This document shows, one piece after another, positions 20,715 through 32,529 of a stretch of DNA of 64,000 nt. The first letter of the stretch is position 1, and the number at the start of each line of letters is the position of its first letter. The notes below the pieces were generated by a model that was not told the origin of the DNA, ran no database searches, and saw only the letters and a program-made list of their open reading frames with translations. Both the position numbers and the translations under genes were made by a program. Location of the stretch: positions 54,479,034 through 54,543,033 of the forward strand of contig OX419762.1 in NCBI GenBank assembly GCA_948567375.1, in the 5' to 3' direction. Origin of the DNA: Lunularia cruciata (lineage: Eukaryota > Streptophyta > Marchantiopsida > Lunulariales > Lunulariaceae).

Positions 20715-21371
20715 ACCCTGGAGTTGTGATCACGTGTGAAAATTTCAGAGGACTGCCACATACTGGTTGAGAGATCTGAGTGAAATTGTGAGGAAGGGTC
20801 AATTCTGCAGAGTGGAGATCTCATGCATGAGGAGTTTGAGAGCAACAAAAGCATGTTTGAGTGTTTAGATTCATCTTGGGAACATGGAGGGTCACCAAGA
20901 GTGGAAATTGAGACTATACAAGGTTACCCCAAGGGTTTAAGGTGATTGTAGGGGTGGATTTGAGGAAAAAAGAGTTTACAATAGAATTTGAAGAGAGTGT
21001 TGAGAGAGAGTGTTGAGAGAATCCAAAAACCTATACCACTTGGAGGAAAGAGTGAGTCTAAGTGCTTTCTATGTGGAGAGAAGGGACATAAGACAAGTTC
21101 ATGTCCATTGACCTTTGAGAGCAAGAGATTGAGGGAAAGGAGAAGATAACTTGACTTGGGTTTGCATGTTGGACCTTCACCAAGATTGGGAGGGAGAAGA
21201 TCTAAGACCAAGAAGTTATGTGAGGTTTGTGGAGTTGAAGGACTTCCAAAAGGACATGAGTATAGTGGATTAAAATCACTTTTAGAGACTTTAGTGAAGG
21301 ATCTTGGAGAGAATCTTAGTGCAGCTTCAGAAATACTACCACCTTCATTAGCTAGTTCTCAAGATTTGTGA
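20715..21371 (+). pseudogene. Leader end and ORF0 remnant of element 2b
   Basis: The leader of 2b resumes after the nested 2a. From about 20885 it is homologous to ORF0, with MEGHQEWKLRL-type sequence, KCFLCGEKGHKTSSC and, at 21156-21371, CEVCGVEGLPKGHEYSG and the C-terminal helix. The frame is broken: a GAGAGAGTGTT duplication near 21000 and a TAA near 21150 divide it, and the last Cys of the second motif is Tyr. Confidence 0.7.
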
Positions 21372-21603
21372 TGGGAGATAATATTTCTACTTATATATAA
21401 ACTATCCATGAGAGTTAGTTTAATATGCACTCTAGGATTTGATGTTGCTATAGAAATCTTGGAGCAACTTGAACCTTTAGTGTTCCCTAGGGTGGATTAT
21501 TATCAAATGGTGTTAGTCATGTACATACTCTATTAGTTCTAGAGTGAGAGAAAAGAAAAGAAAAAGAAAAATTGAGAGAAAAGAAAGATAGTGAGGGGTT
21601 AAG

Positions 21604-22960
21604 ATGGGGAAACTTCCGGTTTTCTTTGGCAAGGATAGAGAAGATGTGGAGGCCTTTGTGAGAGACTTCAAGAGAGCTTGCATAGGAAACAATGAGAGGA
21701 GAAAGAATGAGTGGGCCTGATTATTACCAGATTTCTTTGAGGATGCAACACTTACATGGTATGAGTCAGAATACCAAAAGAGAGAGAGGAGAGATGGGCA
21801 AGAAGAGTCTTGGGAGACCTTGACTTCAGCCCTCATTGAGAACTTTCTCCTAGATGAGAGTTATGAGAGATTGATGAGTGAGGTTACCTTTCTAAAACAA
21901 GGAGAGGGAGAGAAAATGAGAGTCTATGTGGAAAGAGTGGAAAAGTTAGAGTCGAGATTTTGCATAGTGTTGAGGAAGGGTGGGGATGATGTGGAAACTT
22001 CTATGATTGGCATAGGGGCCATGCTCACCAAGAATTTTGCGGGAGGGTTGAGACCACAAATTAGAAGCAAGGTGAGATATGAGAAACCTTCTGCCAAAGT
22101 TGAAGCTATCAAAATCACAATTCATATGGAGGAGAGTTTGACAGGGGATGAGAGTGATTTGGTGGTGAAGGAAGTTATGCATCCTCCTCAAGGTTACAAG
22201 TATGGTGGAACTTCTGATACTTTGGTGGCAAGAGTTGCACCACAAGTAGTAGTTGCTTCAGTTCTTGCACCTCTACCAAAGGATCCACTTCAAACCATCA
22301 TAGAACAACTTGCAGATCTCAAAATCAATGTGGTGCAACTATGGGAGAAGAGAGAGGTGGATCAGAATGTAAGGAGAGGGCCTAGGAGTTATGGAAAATA
22401 TCCATATAGAGGAGGCAAACCAGCCAACAATTTCAATGATAGAAATTGTTTTGGTTGTGGAGGAAGAGGCCATATCCAAAGGAATTGCCCGAGTTCCACT
22501 TACCATGGAAGAAAGGGTTATGAGGGAGCCAATAGAGGGAAAGAGGAAGGTAGTGAAACCCAATTGGCTCCTAATACAAACAAAAATAAGGGTATAGCAT
22601 CCATAGATGTGGTTGAGAGCAAGTATAAGAAGGGAGAGTGCTCAAACTCCAAGGGTCTTAATTTGGAGCTTTTGGCACAAGAGAAGAAGAGAGCTCGTTT
22701 TGCAAAAGATGTTCACTCTTCTCAAGGATTTACTCCAAGCAAGGATACTCCTATGTCTAATAGGAGCACTTGCACCTCAACACCATCAACAACAAAGACT
22801 CCAAGGAAGAAGTTGGAGATGGAGGATTTCTTGATTTCAAAGCAACAGTGGAACTCCAATGTGCTAGTGGATGTTGGTAGTCACAAAGCTAACATCACAA
22901 TAGGCCAATTGATTGCTTTGAACCCTACCTTGAGAAAGGAGCTTAGAGGTGGTTTGAGTT
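21604..22960 (+). pseudogene. Gag of element 2b
   Basis: ATG at 21604 starts MGKLPVFFGK. A TGA at about 21718 follows NEWA. From 21820 the frame is open for 400 codons through the capsid C-terminal part (SYERLMSEVTFLKQG, VEKLESRFCIVLRKG), the knuckle CFGCGGRGHIQRNC and the start of the gag-pro linker. This is the fullest gag of family 2 in the window and shows what 2a has lost. The frame ends at 23022 because the protease has been deleted. Confidence 0.87.
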
Positions 22961-24157
22961 CTAGAAGGCGCTTTAGGTGTGGACACAAGCATGGAGGAGG
23001 AGACTTCCACGGAGGAGGATGAATCTGAATCGGATTTAGATGTGTATCCCTTGTGAGCTATGGATTTTGCACCTAAGCCAGAGGTTTTGAAGGACCCAAA
23101 TAAATCACCATTGACACTTGAGAAGGTAGAGAGAAGGTTATCTACCCTCAAGTATAGCCCAAATGTTACCAAGGAGGAGAAGGTGAGATTTGGGGAGATT
23201 TTCCACAAGTTCATCCATGTGTTTGCTTTCAATTACAAGGATTTGAAGGAAGTCACCTTGGAGGAGCACAAGATAGAGGTGGAGTCACATGCAAGACCAA
23301 TCCTCCAAAAGCAACATTGCATTAGCCCACCAATATCTTTGGTTGTGAAGGAGGAGATTGATAAGCTCAAGGAAGTCGGATTTATCTTTGAGGTGGAGAA
23401 TTCAAAATAGGTGTCTCCAATTGTTGTTGTGAAGAAAAAGAATGGCAAGCTTTGTGTATGTGTGGATTACAAGAAGCTCAATGCAGTTACCAAGAAAGAC
23501 TAGTACCCATTGCCATTCATTGATGAGATCATGGAGGAGGTTGTAGGTCATGAGAGGTATAGTTTTGGAGATGGTTATAATGGATATAACCAAATCAAAA
23601 TTGCACAAGAGCATCAACAACTGATCACATTCACCACACCTTGGGGAACTAACACTTTCAAGGTCATGCCTTTTGGGCTTTGCAATGCTCCAGCCACATT
23701 CCAATGGTTCATGAACAAGATATTTGAACCTTTCATTGGGAAATTTATGAGAGACTTAATTGATAACTTTTGTGTCTATGGGAGCAAGGAGGAGCACTTT
23801 GAGCACTTAATCAAGGTCTTGCAATGCTTGGATGAGGCAAATGCATCACTCAACCTAGAGAAGTGCATATTTGGATGTGAAGAAGGTCTAATTTTGGGGC
23901 ACATCCTCTCCAAGGATGGAATAGTAGTTGATCTTGAGAAGGTGAGGAAAATCTCAGACCCTCCATTCCCTTCAAGCTTGACAAAGTTACGCCAATTCTT
24001 GGAGATGGTTGGATACTATAGGAGGTTCATCTTCTCATTTTCCAACAAGGCTTATGCATTGACCATCTACATGAAGAAGGGTGTAGATTACATGGTGATT
24101 TTGGGAGACAAGAGGCTCTCAAAGCTTTTGAGGAGCTCAAGCAATCCCTTGTTGTAG
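22961..24157 (+). pseudogene. Reverse transcriptase of element 2b, protease deleted
   Basis: At about 22970 the sequence jumps from the segment before the protease (ELRGGLSSRR) to the acidic linker (EEETSTEEDES), losing about 500 bp including the protease. RT follows in pieces. 23060-23410 holds the N-terminal fingers; a TAG after EVENSK and another at about 23500 break it. 23510-24157 carries MPFIDEIMEEV, VMPFGLCNAPATFQ and LIDNFCVYG, where the second catalytic Asp is replaced by Asn (IDN for IDD). A 1-bp loss near 24112 shifts the frame. This RT cannot be active. Confidence 0.85.
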
Positions 24158-25905
24158 CTCCAATTCAAGCTTAACCTGATTGGAATAAGCCTTTCATCCT
24201 CTACACTGATGCTTCTAATGAAGCTATAGGATGCACTCTTAGTCAATTAGATCAAGATGGGCATGATCGCCTAATAGCTTTTGCTAGTAGGCAGATGGTT
24301 TCAGCAGAGAAGAAGAACTTTGTCATGGAGAGAGAATGTTTGGTAGTGATCTTTGGTCTCAAGAAGTTTAGATATTATTTGATTGGAGGGAAAGCCACCA
24401 TTGTCACGGATCACAAGGGTTTGAAGTATATCTTCAACAAGCCTAATGTTGAAGGGAGACTAGCAAGGTGGATGATACTCTTGTCTGAGTATGACAACAC
24501 CATTGAGGATAGGCCAGGAAAGAAATATGCAAATGCTGATTTGCTATCTAGAGCCTATGATCATGATGGAGATGAGCCAGTGGATGATTCCTTCCTGGAT
24601 GAGGAGCTCATGACAATCTTAGTCACTCAAGAGGTTCCAATGGAGTACAAAGAGATTGTGGATTTTGTGACAAGAGGTAACTATCCAGAAGGGATGCATG
24701 CTAGGGAGAGGAAGACCTTTGCAGCAAGATCTAGACCTTACACAATGGTGGAGGATATTCTTTTTCACCAAGGAGCAGATGGTCTACTTCAAAGAGCAGT
24801 GAGTAAGGAAGAGTCTATCCTACTTTTAAAGGAGTTTCATGAAGGTTTAGTTTGTGGAGGACACTTTGCAGGAAAGGTGACTACTTTCAAGATTCTAGAT
24901 GCAGGTTACCATTGGAGAGGGATTTTTAAGGATTGTCTTGATTATTGCAAAACTTGTCATGTTTGTCAAGCTTTTGCTAGAAAGTCTACATCCACTCCAC
25001 CGCTTAGATCAATTCCATTGCTAGGACCTTTTGAGAAGTGGGGAATTGATTTTGTAGGTCCCCTCAATAGAACCCCAAGGAACAATCAGTACATTGTGGT
25101 AGTTACTGATTACCTTACCAAGTGGGTTGAGGCTAGACCATTGAGGGACAAGAATGAAGATGAAGTGGGTAGATTTCTTTATGAATGTATTATCACTAGG
25201 TTTGGATGCCCTTTGGAGTTGGTTTCTGATAGAGGAGGAGAGTTTACATGAAGCATCACTATAGCCATGCTACATTTCTCTATCACACATAGAGTAACTA
25301 CATTCTATAAGCCAAATTCCAATAGCTTGGTAGAGAGAACCAATCAGACCTTGTGCATGATGTTGGCCAAAGATGCAGAAATGGAGGGGGCTAAATATCA
25401 TTGGGACAAGAGAATTCATGCAGTTTTGTGGGAGTATAGGACAACCATGAAGACTTCCACCGGGTTTTCTCCATTTCAATTGGTATATGGTATTGAGTCT
25501 ACCTTACCTATTCACTTTGATCTTCCTACCTTCCAAAGCATTCATAGGAGATTGAAGAAAGCACAAGGAGGTGATGCGGAGAAGTCAAGGAAGGATCAAC
25601 TCATGGAGTTGGAAGAGGCAAGAGCAGTTGCTATGGTTCAAGTGGAGCAAGCTCAAAGGAAAGAAAAGGAGAGCTATGACAAGAGGCAAGGCAAGAAGGT
25701 GGAGCCTTTCAAAGAAGGTGATTGGGTAATGTTGTTTGATACTATTTGATTCAAGAGAGTTAAAAAGAAGTTTTTGCCTAAATACTTTGGACCTTTCATA
25801 GTGGAGAAGGTGTGGGGCAATTACACCTATGATCTCAAGGAGTTGGGAGGAAGAAAATTTGATAGGATTAACCATGATAAGTTGAAGATGTACCATAGAA
25901 AGTAG
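24158..25905 (+). pseudogene. RNase H and integrase of element 2b
   Basis: RNase H starts at about 24178 (FILYTDASNEAIGC). From 24295 the frame is open to 25251 and covers the rest of RNase H (VTDHKGLKYI), HHCC (GGHFAGKVT, CKTCHVCQ) and the integrase core (GIDFVGPLN, LVSDRGGEF). A TGA at about 25249 and another at 25747-25749 break it. 25267-25749 contains the core Glu region (LVERTNQTL). In the RNase H the codon before MVS is CAG, showing that the TAG in 2a is a new mutation. Confidence 0.87.
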
Positions 25906-25937
25906 AGAGACCTTCACTTTGAGGACAAAGTGAAAAC

Positions 25938-25953
25938 TTAGTCCGGGGGTAAA
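25938..25953 (+). other. Polypurine tract of element 2b
   Basis: TTAGTCCGGGGGTAAA lies right before the 3' LTR. Confidence 0.82.
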
Positions 25954-26633
25954 TGTAACACCATGTGTGTGGTATTGTGATATTTAGCTTGGTATTACAA
26001 GTACTTGAGAGATAATATTTATATAGAGATAAAGGATGGTTCTACATTAGTCATGATTAGGTAGATTTAGTCATAGTTAAGATAGAGGGGACTTTACTTT
26101 AGAGGAGGTGGAAAAGATAACACCACTATTTTGGATTTTAGTGTGTTGACTTGGTATTATTCCTAGGTGTTTGGCTTTGAGGAAAGAGTTGAGAACTCTT
26201 GGGCCCGCAAGCCTTTTTTTTGGATTCTTCTTTAGTCCAAGGATAGCCCATGTGAAGGAATCCTTGACTTAGTGGTTGGGTCAAGATAAGATCACATGCT
26301 TAGGAGAATATGCCCATGTGAATGGATATTCCTTTCTACTTTTTGACTTTACTTGAATTTTAGCCTAGTAACTTGAGTTACTCCAGTAATTAGTTAATTT
26401 GGTACGTAATTATTTCACAAGTATATAAACAAGGGGTGAGGAGGTACTCATCATCCTTTCATTTGCATATAACCCTCTCTCATTGAGTTCTCTAGTGAAC
26501 AATGTCTTGAGTCTTAGAGTGTTAGCCTTGGAGGAGTATGATGGAGTTGGGAGTTTCTTGCCTTCTTAGTCCATGGTGCGCTACCATAATAGCAATCAAA
26601 GGTTCATCTTGAGTGGAGACAGGCTGGCTCATA
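25954..26633 (+). mobile_element. Element 2b, 3' LTR
   Basis: It starts TGTAACACC and ends near CTCATA, where CTCACA is expected. F3 gag resumes directly after it. It is clearly less similar to its 5' partner than the two 2a LTRs are to each other, in line with an older insertion. I could not confirm a target duplication (GTTC on the left against GGTC on the right). Confidence 0.9.
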
Positions 26634-27247
26634 GGTCTACCTCAAACACAGGAAGAATTCTACCATTGGGTTAAACCCTGGTGCCACACCACCTCTTGTA
26701 GCGGTACCTCCAATCGTAGTAGCACTATCTCCAGCTAGTGCACCTCCACTAGCTCCACCAACACTACTGGAGTTAGAACTTGTAGGTACAACCAATCTAC
26801 TCCTGGCCACCAAACCAAAAGTGATAAAGAGACATAGTTTGGAGAGTAATCTTGTCTCCATAACTCAATCTCCTCTAAATGAGCTCTCCTAAACTCATGG
26901 TAGTCATCCATTGGCGGACCCTCCAAATGCTAAAACAACCTCTTCCATGCCATGAAGGGTGTAAACAAAGTCGGGTTCTGCATCTACTACAGATCATACC
27001 AACTATCAAACTCTTGGATGAAGTCATCCAACTCAATGGTACCCATTGTACTAGAGTAATGCCTAGGGCCTTTGGAGGCCCCATAAATCTCATCCATGTC
27101 CCACAATAGCGGTGCAGACACACCAAGTGCACTCTCAACTGAATTAGCTCTTGTGTCAAACTCCAACTTAGAGTTAATCTCTTTCCTCATTGGGACCTGA
27201 GATATTGGCTGATACCGAGTGCCACTCCAAGTAAACCCACTGCGTAT
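26634..27247 (-). pseudogene. Gag N-terminal part of F3
   Basis: Overlapping broken frames (26637-26861, 26735-26926, 26987-27190) show a typical retrotransposon gag core, with FIQEFDSWYDL, MAWKRLFQHLEGPP and YHEFRRAHLEEIELWRQ. This continues the gag at 11878 once element 2b is removed. The 5' end is cut by the insertion of 2c at 27248, so the F3 5' LTR is not in view. Confidence 0.72.
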
Positions 27248-27935
27248 TGTAACACCTATTTGTGCATGTGTGTGGTATTGTGATATTTAGCTTGGTATTA
27301 TAAGTACTTGAGAGATATTATTTATATAGAGATAAAGGATAGTTCTACATTAGTCATGATTAGCTAAAGTTATTCATAGCTAAGATAGAGGGGAACTTAC
27401 CTTAAAGGAAGTGGAAAAGATGAGCACTACTATTTTGGATTCTAGTGTGTTGACGTGATAATATTCCTAGGTGTTTAGCTTTGAGGAAAGAGTTAAGACT
27501 CTTGGACCCACAAACCTTTTTGTTTTGGATTCTTCTATAGTCCAAGGATAGCACATGTGAAGGAATCCTTGACTTAGTGGTTGGGTCAAGATAAGATCAC
27601 ATGCTAGTGGAATATGCTCATGTGAATGGATATTTCTTTCTAATTTTTGACTTTACTTGACTTTTAGTCTGGTAACTTGAGTTACTATGGTAATTAGTAA
27701 CTTTGGTGCGTAACTATTTCACAAGTATATAAACAAGGGATGATGAGGTACTCATTATCCTTTCATTTGCAACTATCTCTCTCATTGAGTTCTCTAGTGA
27801 GCAATGTCTGGAGTCTTGGAGTGTTAGCCTTGGAGGAGTATGATGGAGTTGGGGTTCTTTGTCTTCTTAGTCCATGGTGCGTTACCATAATAGCCATTAA
27901 AGGTTCATCTTGAGTGAGAGACAGGCTGGCTCACA
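27248..27935 (+). mobile_element. Element 2c, 5' LTR (family 2)
   Basis: This 688-bp LTR starts TGTAACACCT and ends GGCTCACA, with a PBS 4 bp after it. It is inserted into the gag start region of F3. The 3' LTR of 2c is not in the window. Confidence 0.93.
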
Positions 27936-27939
27936 TTTT

Positions 27940-27956
27940 TGGTTCCGTTGCCGGGA
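27940..27956 (+). other. Primer-binding site of element 2c
   Basis: TGGTTCCGTTGCCGGGA, as in 2a and 2b. Confidence 0.87.
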
Positions 27957-28804
27957 CCTCTCTAGAAGGCAAGATAATGTTCCGCGTATAATTCTATATT
28001 AGACAGAAAGAGGCTATGAGAGCTCACTTGGAGAGAACTTTAGAGGAGCATACTTACGATCAACTTTAGGGTTGAACTTATGTTAGAGAATTTGGACCTA
28101 TTTATATACCCTGTAGTTCATTATGATTTCCTTGAGGTGATTTTGTACATCTTGTACACTTGAGAGGATTTGGAGAGATTGTGTGAGGTGGATTGCAGAT
28201 TTTGGGGATTAAGGTGATTTTGGGCAAAATCTCAAGTTTAGTATCTGGACTTGAAATTTCTATACATGATAGCTTGGGTTATCCTTCAGCTTTCATACTT
28301 AAAATTATTGTGAGAGCTACTATGCACATTGGGCTAGAATTTTTGAAAGTTGATAGGGTAAACTGCTTCCGCAACTGCATGCTCTCTGGAAAATTATACA
28401 AAGTCTGCCATTTATTCAATTTTGACTGGATTGTTGTAAAAATTTTCAAGAAAATTGAATGCATTGTATCCTACCTGTTGACACACAAATTAGATGTAGA
28501 TCATTTTTGAGCAGAGAGTTATAAGTTTTTAAAGCGAGGGGGTGGTTTTCAGACCAAATTTGAAATATGTGTGCTGAATAGAAAGGTGTCTAGGCCAAGT
28601 GGCTTAATGAAAAGATCTAAAATTTTGCAAGGAGAGATGTCCTGAAGTTTTGATCAAGTGCACAAATTTTCAAAGGATTTTAAAATACTAGTTGCAAGAT
28701 TTGACTGACATTGTGGGAAAGGGCAATTCAGCAAAGTTTAGATCTCATGCATGAGGAGTGTGAGGGCAACAAAAAGCATGTTTGAGTGTTTAGACTCATC
28801 TTGG
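27957..28804 (+). other. Untranslated leader of element 2c
   Basis: It is homologous to the leaders of 2a and 2b, with no convincing frame. Confidence 0.65.
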
Positions 28805-29280
28805 GAACATGGAGGTTCACCAAGAGTGGAGATTGAGGCTATGAAAGGTTCCCCAAGGATTTAAGGTGATTGTAGGGGTGGATTTGAGGAAAAGAGAGTT
28901 TAGAATAGAATTTGAAGAGTGTTGAGAGGATGTAAAAATCTAAACCACTTGGAGGAAAGAGTGAGTCTTAGTGCTTTCTATGTGGAGAGAAGGGATACAA
29001 GGCAAGTTAATGTTCATTGACCTTTGAGAGCAAGAGATTGAGAGAAAGGAGAGGATTACTTCATTTGGGTTTGCATGTTGGACCTTCTTCACCAAGATTG
29101 GGAGGGAGAAGATCTAAGATCAAGGAGTTGGGTGAGGTTTGTAGTGTGGAAGGACTTCCAAAAGGACATAAGTGTAGTGGAGTGAAAGCTCTTTTGGAGA
29201 CTATGGTGAAGGATCTTGGAGAGAGTCTTAGTATAGCTATAGAAATACTCTTACCTTCTTTAGCTAGTTCTCAAGATTAG
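28805..29280 (+). pseudogene. ORF0 remnant of element 2c
   Basis: It is homologous to 18700-19197. The first knuckle near 28975-29015 is damaged (KCFLCGEKGY with loss of the last Cys). 29017-29280 is open and keeps the second motif in a changed form (GEVCSVEGLPKGHKC) and the helix KALLETMVKDLGESL. The frame is interrupted upstream. Confidence 0.68.
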
Positions 29281-29380
29281 TGATAGAGATAATCTTTAAA
29301 CTTATGGATAAACTATCCATGAGAGTTTAATTAATATGCACTCTAGGATTCGATGTTGCTATAGAAATCTTGGAGTAACC

Positions 29381-30880
29381 TTAATCCTCTATAGGATAAC
29401 TTCCATAACTCCTAGGCCCTCTCTCTACATTTTGATCCACCTTTCTCTTCTCCCATAGTTGCACCACATTGATCTTGGGATCTGCAAGTTGTGCTATGAT
29501 GGTTTGAAGTGGATCCTTTGGTGGAGGTGCAAGAACAAGAGCAACTACTACTTGTGTTGCAACCTTTGCCACCAAAGTATCAGAAGTTCCACCATACTTG
29601 TAACCTTGAGGAGAATGCACAACCTCCTTCACCACCAAATCACTCTCATCTCCTTCCAAACTCTCCTCCATACGAATTGCAATCTTGTTAACTTCAACCT
29701 TGGAGAAGGTTTCTCATATCTCACCTTGCTTCTAATTTGTGGTCACAATCCTCCCACAAAATTCTTGGTGAACATGGCTCCTATGCCAATCATAGTAGTC
29801 TCCACATCATCCTCACCCTTATTGAACACTAGATGAAATCTGGACTCTAACTTTTCCACTCTTTCCATATAGACTCTCACTTTCTCTCCAACTCCTTGTT
29901 TGAGAAAGGTAATCTCACTCATCAATATCTCATAACTCTCATCTAGAAGAAATTTCTCAATGATTGCTGAAGTCATACTCTCCCAAGACTCTTCTTCTCC
30001 ATCTCTCCTATCTCTCTTTTGGTATTCTGACTCATACCATGTAAGTGTTGCATCCTCAAAGAAATCTGGTAATAATCAGGCCCACTCATTATTCCTCCTC
30101 TCATTTTTTCTTGTGCAAGCTCTCTTGAAGTCTCTCACAAAGGCCTCCACATCTTCTCCATCCTTGGCAAAGAAAACCGAAAGTTTCCCCATCTTAATCC
30201 CTCATTATCTTTCTTTTCTCTCAATTTTTTTCTCTTTTCTTTCTCTCACTCTATAACTAATAGAGTATGTACATGACTAAAAACTTTTGAGAATAATCCA
30301 CCCTAGGGAACACAAAAGGTTCAGGTTACTCCAAGATTTCTATAGCAACATCAAATCCTAGAGTGCATATTAATCAAACTCTCATGGATAGTTTATCCAT
30401 ACGTAGAAAGATTATCTCCCATCACTAATCTTGAGAACTAGCTGATGAAGGTGATAGTATTTCTGTAGCTATACTGAGACTCTCTCCAAGATCCTTCACC
30501 AAGGTCTCCAAAAGTGCTTTTACTCCACTACACTCATGTCCTTTTGGAAGTCCTTCCACTCCACAAACCTCACACAACTCCTTGGTCTTAGATCTTCTCC
30601 CTCCCAACCTCCTTCACCACCAAATCACTCTCATCCCCTTCCAAACTCTCCTCCATACAAATTTTAGTCTTGATATCTTCAACCTTGTATGAAGGTTTCT
30701 CATATCTCACCTTGCTTCTAATTTGTGGTCTCAATCCTCCCAAAAAATTCTTGGTGAGCATGGCCCCTATACCAATCATAGTAGTCTCCACATCATCCCC
30801 ACCCTTCCTCAACACTATGCAAAATCTAGACTCTAACTTTTCCACTCTTTCCACATAGACTCTCCAAAGACTCTCCTAAT
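29381..30880 (-). pseudogene. Inverted and duplicated gag/ORF0 block in element 2c
   Basis: Within a plus-strand element this 1.5-kb block reads on the minus strand. It holds gag end to start (29381-29671, 29743-29976, gag start near 30190), the spacer (30240-30420), the ORF0 C-terminus (30425-30607), and then, joined at about 30605, a second minus-strand gag middle (30588-30854, VEKLESRFCIVLRKG). The plus-strand gag end resumes at about 30890. It must come from inversion plus duplication, not from a simple insertion; no LTR is involved. Confidence 0.75.
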
Positions 30881-30889
30881 ATTTTCACC

Positions 30890-31705
30890 AAAGGATCCAC
30901 GTCAAACCATCAGAGAACAACTTGCAGATCTCAAAATCAATGTGGGGAGAGGGCCGAGGAGTTATGGAAGTTATCCATATAGAGGAGGCCAACCAACCAA
31001 CAATTTCAAGGAGAGAAATTGTTTTGGTTGTAGAGGAAGAGGTCACATCTAAAGGAATTGCCCAAATTCCACTTACCATGGAGGAAGGGGTTATGAGGGA
31101 GCCAATAGAGGGAAAGAGGGAGGTAATGAAACCCAAGTGGCTCCTAATACAAACAAAGGTAAGGGGATAGCATCCATAGATGTGGTTGAGAGAAAGTATG
31201 AGAAGGGAGAGTGCTCAAACTCCACGGGTCTTAATTTGGAGCTTTTGGCACAAGAGAAGAAGAGAGCTTGTTTTGCAAAAGATGTTCACTCTTCTCAAGG
31301 ATTTACTCCAAGCAGGGATACTCCTATGTCTACTAGGAGCACCCACACATCAACACCATTAACAATAAAGACTCCAAGGAAGAAGTTGGAGATGGAGGAT
31401 TTCTTGATTTCAAAGCAACAATGGAACTACAATGTGTTGGAGGATGTTGGTAGTCACAAGGCTAACATCATAGTGGGCCAGTTGATTGCTTTGAACCCTA
31501 CCTTGAGAAAGGAGCTTAGAGTTGGTTTGAGTTCTAGAAGGAGCAAGAGGAACAAGAAGGTAAAAGTTCCAATATCAATGGGAGTGGTGGATGCCAAGCC
31601 AACACCATGGGAGGCTTGTGAATATGCATCCAAGATTGATGTGAGAGTGAATGGTCACAACATCAAGGGTGCACTTGTTGATGGAGGATCAGCAGTGAAT
31701 GCTAT
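30890..31705 (+). pseudogene. Gag end and protease start of element 2c
   Basis: A degenerate knuckle region (NCFGCRGRGHI then a stop) is followed at 31137 by an open frame of about 190 codons. It covers the gag-pro linker and the protease to ALVDGGSAVNA, where S2 is inserted. Protease resumes at 35410. Confidence 0.83.
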
Positions 31706-32529
31706 TGTGACAACCCGGCAAATATCACTTTTGCGGTAATTGGGTCAGTAAATTTTGTTCCCATAGAGATACTATCCAGAATTGGTCGAATACGAAGACA
31801 AAAGTCACAATTGTAGTTCTTCTTGATGGCTTCTTTAATCTCTCAGGTAGAAACTACACCCAGAAGAGAGTAACAAGCTCACAATCTTGACAACTTGTCA
31901 TGAATACACACACATAATCACAACATAGTAAATTCTGTCCAAACAACTCTTGATTGTGATGATTCAGATTCTCCCAAAGACGGCACTTCACTACAAAGAA
32001 CGATTTTGTCTCAAAATTGTGTTCCACCCCTCCACTAAAGGCACAACTTCCTTGATTGAAATTGCTTCACATCAACTTTGTGCTGCACTCACCAATGCAG
32101 AATACTACCAACTCTACAATTCCTCTCAGATTTGTCAAGGCATTGCTCCGATGCACTTCACTCAGGATCAAACACACAGAATGAAGATCAAGGCTACAGA
32201 TTCCAACATCCACAAAGACAGTGACTTGCTCTTCGGAATTCCCCACACACTCACAAACACAAACACGGAATTGACAATCGGAATTAAGCTTAAGCAACAA
32301 GTACTAAGAACATCACTTCACTTTATCTATCTTCAGAAATTTGAATACTGAATAACATGAGACTGCAAATGCTCCCCTTAAATACTGAAGCAAACGACAG
32401 ACTCACCTACCTAGGCACCGCTTCCTAACATCCTTTCCTATCTGTAGATCCTAAGTGACAATCTATCTCTTCATATCTGCCTCTTCCTATCTCAAAATCG
32501 ACACTTATCCCAATCCGATGACTACCTCA

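Noticed and set aside
11879-26633. GTTC/GGTC as target duplication of element 2b
   Set aside because: One of four bases differs and the LTR end itself is altered, so the match is not convincing.
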